A stretch of 64,000 nt of DNA from Mariniflexile litorale (GTDB lineage: Bacteria > Bacteroidota > Bacteroidia > Flavobacteriales > Flavobacteriaceae). The stretch spans positions 691,501 through 755,500 of the forward strand of contig NZ_CP155618.1 of assembly GCF_031128465.2 (NCBI RefSeq). Direction: 5' to 3'. The notes under the pieces are model-generated. The model made no database searches and had not been told where the DNA came from. It was given only the letters and a program-made list of their open reading frames with translations. Made by a program: the position numbers and the translations under genes. The first letter of the stretch is position 1, and every line of letters begins with the position of its first letter. Below are positions 62,196 through 64,000 of the stretch, one piece after another.

Positions 62196-64000
62196 TTATT
62201 TAATGCGTAGTGTTTTAGACTTCCCTGTATATAAGAAGTTTGTTTTGGTTGTTGAAGGATAAATACCTGAACTATTTTTATCCTGAACTTTTAAAATTTT
62301 AAATTCAATATTTTTAGGTAAACCTTTAAAATCTCCTTTGCGATCGCTCACAGTTAATTTATTTTTAGAATCATCCCAAGTAAACTCAATTGTGGCATAA
62401 GCACCTTCTTCATAATTATAATTATCACGCTCATCATCGTAATAAGTAAAATGAGCATCTGCACCCGGATAAATACGAATTTCTATAGGGCCTAATTTTT
62501 CATTTGCGTATTGTACTTTTGGACCCAATGGAAGTATAGAACCTGCTTTTACATATAATGGCATGATGTCTATAGGCACTTCTTTTTCAATTTCCTGACC
62601 CCCATTAAATTTCTCACCTGTCCAGAAATCAAACCACTCTGTTGAAGCTGGTAAATACAACTTACGGCTTCCTGTTTTATCAAATGTCGCTAAAGAATCA
62701 TTTTTTCCTTCGGTATACATCGCCTCTGTAACTGGTGCTACAAGTATCGATTTTCCAAACATAAACTCATCATTTAAGTCAAGAGCTTTTGTATCTTCTG
62801 AAAAGTCCATAAATAGAGGTCTCATTAATGTTGAAGCATTTGAAGTTACTTGCCAAGATTCTGAATAGATGTAAGGTAGTAACCTGTAACGTAGATTTAT
62901 AAATTTTTCTACGGCATCAAAATTCCAGTCACCGCGTTCTCCTAGTTGATAAATTTCTCTTGGAGTTGTAGTTCCGTGAGAACGCATCATAGGAGTGAAT
63001 GCTCCATACTGTAGCCATCTTACGTATAATTCCTGAAAAGAAGGGTTTTTAATTCCTTCAGGGTATTCCCAAGCAAAAAAGCCACCTATATCTGTATTCC
63101 AATAGGGTATACCTGCGGAGACAAAATTTAGCCCTGCTGAAATCTGATTTTCTAAAGTTTTCCAGTTAGAAACAATATCACCAGACCACGAGTTGGCAGC
63201 ATAACGCTGTTGACCAGCAAATGCAGAACGGGTTAATATAAATACACGCTTATCTGAAGTTGTTTCCCGCTGGTGCTTATAAACACCACCCACAGTCATT
63301 AACGGAAACGCATTACGTACTTTTCTAAAAGAACCTAAATGGGTCTGGGTATCAAAATCTTTATCCTTAATATCCAAGTGATCTGGCTCTGTAGAATCTA
63401 ACCACCAGCCATCAACTCCTTTTGAAAAAATGCCTTTATTTAAATAATCCCAGTAAATATCACGCGCTTCGGGGTTATAAGCATCATATACTTTTACGCC
63501 AGCCAAGGGGTCATCTGGCTTTGCAGGCCAATAATTTACCGCACGCTCAGGATAGGTAGTAAAATCAAGCAACATATTCTTGTCCTTCAATGTTTTAAAA
63601 GGAGTTGTTTCAGGACCAAAAGAAGCCCATACCGAAATAATTATGTGTGCATTTAAATCATGTATTTCTTTAGTTAGCTTTTCAGGATCGGGGAATTCTG
63701 GATTGCCAAAGGTCATGCCATTCCAGTTGTAATTATCTCCCCAATACTGCCAATCCTGAATGACACCATCAATAGGAACACCTAGATCTCTATACTTTTT
63801 TACAACGCCTACGGTCTCTTCTTGACTTTCATAACGCTCTTTACTCTGCCAGTAACCAAAGGTCCAATAAGGCATCATAGGAGCTTCACCGGTAAGCGTG
63901 CGTATTTGCTTAACAACACCATCTGCATTTTTACCGTACATAAAATAGTAATCTATGAGTTCTCCCACTTCAGAATCAAAAGAAGTTACCTCAGGATTAT
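62196..64000 (-). CDS. GH31 glycosidase, partial
   Basis: The C-terminal 600 or so residues of a GH31 enzyme, with the frame open through the right edge (upstream codons read NPEVTSFDSE before VGELIDYYF). An internal GTG at 63968 is not the true start. The catalytic nucleophile lies in DGWWLDSTEPDH and the acid/base region in WSGDIVSNW. Barrel motifs GYWQSKERYES and DIGGFFAWEYP and the C-terminal beta domains follow. Sequence style fits alpha-xylosidases or other exo-acting GH31 enzymes. The specificity and any extra N-terminal domain cannot be seen. Confidence 0.92.
   Translation of the reverse strand, partial: NPEVTSFDSEVGELIDYYFMYGKNADGVVKQIRTLTGEAPMMPYWTFGYWQSKERYESQEETVGVVKKYRDLGVPIDGVIQDWQYWGDNYNWNGMTFGNPEFPDPEKLTKEIHDLNAHIIISVWASFGPETTPFKTLKDKNMLLDFTTYPERAVNYWPAKPDDPLAGVKVYDAYNPEARDIYWDYLNKGIFSKGVDGWWLDSTEPDHLDIKDKDFDTQTHLGSFRKVRNAFPLMTVGGVYKHQRETTSDKRVFILTRSAFAGQQRYAANSWSGDIVSNWKTLENQISAGLNFVSAGIPYWNTDIGGFFAWEYPEGIKNPSFQELYVRWLQYGAFTPMMRSHGTTTPREIYQLGERGDWNFDAVEKFINLRYRLLPYIYSESWQVTSNASTLMRPLFMDFSEDTKALDLNDEFMFGKSILVAPVTEAMYTEGKNDSLATFDKTGSRKLYLPASTEWFDFWTGEKFNGGQEIEKEVPIDIMPLYVKAGSILPLGPKVQYANEKLGPIEIRIYPGADAHFTYYDDERDNYNYEEGAYATIEFTWDDSKNKLTVSDRKGDFKGLPKNIEFKILKVQDKNSSGIYPSTTKTNFLYTGKSKTLRIK

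Noticed and set aside
1-64000. CRISPR arrays, insertion sequences, rRNA genes
   Set aside because: No regularly spaced direct repeats, transposase genes or rRNA-like sequences were seen.

Overview
The window looks like the chromosome of a marine, polysaccharide-degrading member of the Bacteroidota, most likely Flavobacteriaceae. The evidence is AT-rich DNA, two SusC/SusD pairs, C-terminal type IX secretion (T9SS) sorting domains, an ECF sigma/FecR pair, standalone LytTR regulators, and Bacteroidota-type promoters (-33 TTTG, 19 nt, -7 TAnnTTTG). The species cannot be named from this sequence.

Left part (1-6.2 kb, all minus strand): a NusG/UpxY-type antiterminator heads a run encoding a glycerol-3-phosphate-type cytidylyltransferase, an unlisted 51-residue zinc-ribbon protein, a second cytidylyltransferase and UDP-glucose dehydrogenase. 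The sulfate-activation genes follow: a duplicated DUF2061 protein, cysC, cysD, and cysN, which runs off the left edge. Together they could supply UDP-glucuronate, CDP-activated groups and PAPS for a sulfated or anionic surface polysaccharide. No glycosyltransferase is present.

Accessory part (6.2-13.5 kb): two standalone LytTR regulators, several unrecognised genes, and small lipoprotein genes separated by a roughly 130-bp repeat. This looks like a cassette-style array. A tRNA-Pro(GGG) closes the block, followed by trxB and a lipocalin-like lipoprotein.

15.3-18.7 kb: a uronate (alginate/pectin-type) module of eda, kdgK, a divergent LacI regulator and kdgF. Two identical 20-bp palindromic operators lie in the divergent promoter.

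19-41.6 kb: an N-acetylglucosamine-centred polysaccharide utilisation region. It holds two GH20 hexosaminidases, SusC/SusD, a FAS1/CBM96/CSPG-repeat lipoprotein, a GH16-like lipoprotein, two glucosamine-6-phosphate deaminases (one fused to a PIG-L deacetylase), NagA, a NagP-type permease, a sodium:solute symporter, a T9SS-exported arylsulfotransferase-like protein and a cytosolic CBM9-like protein. Two LacI-family regulators and two operator types organise it. One operator overlaps the -33 element with identical geometry at the GH20 and susC promoters.

41.7-56.6 kb: an ECF sigma/FecR/SusC/SusD/TlpA operon with no carbohydrate enzymes, followed by a tight operon of M16 peptidase, nDsbD, DsbD and a class-V aminotransferase. 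This suggests peptide or sulfur/thiol metabolism.

57.1-64 kb: the distal end of another glycan locus, with two surface-type lipoproteins (PKD and FN3), a large T9SS-exported putative glycosidase with RICIN, FN3 and LamG modules, and a GH31 glycosidase truncated by the right edge. No CRISPR array, insertion sequence, rRNA or integrase was found.
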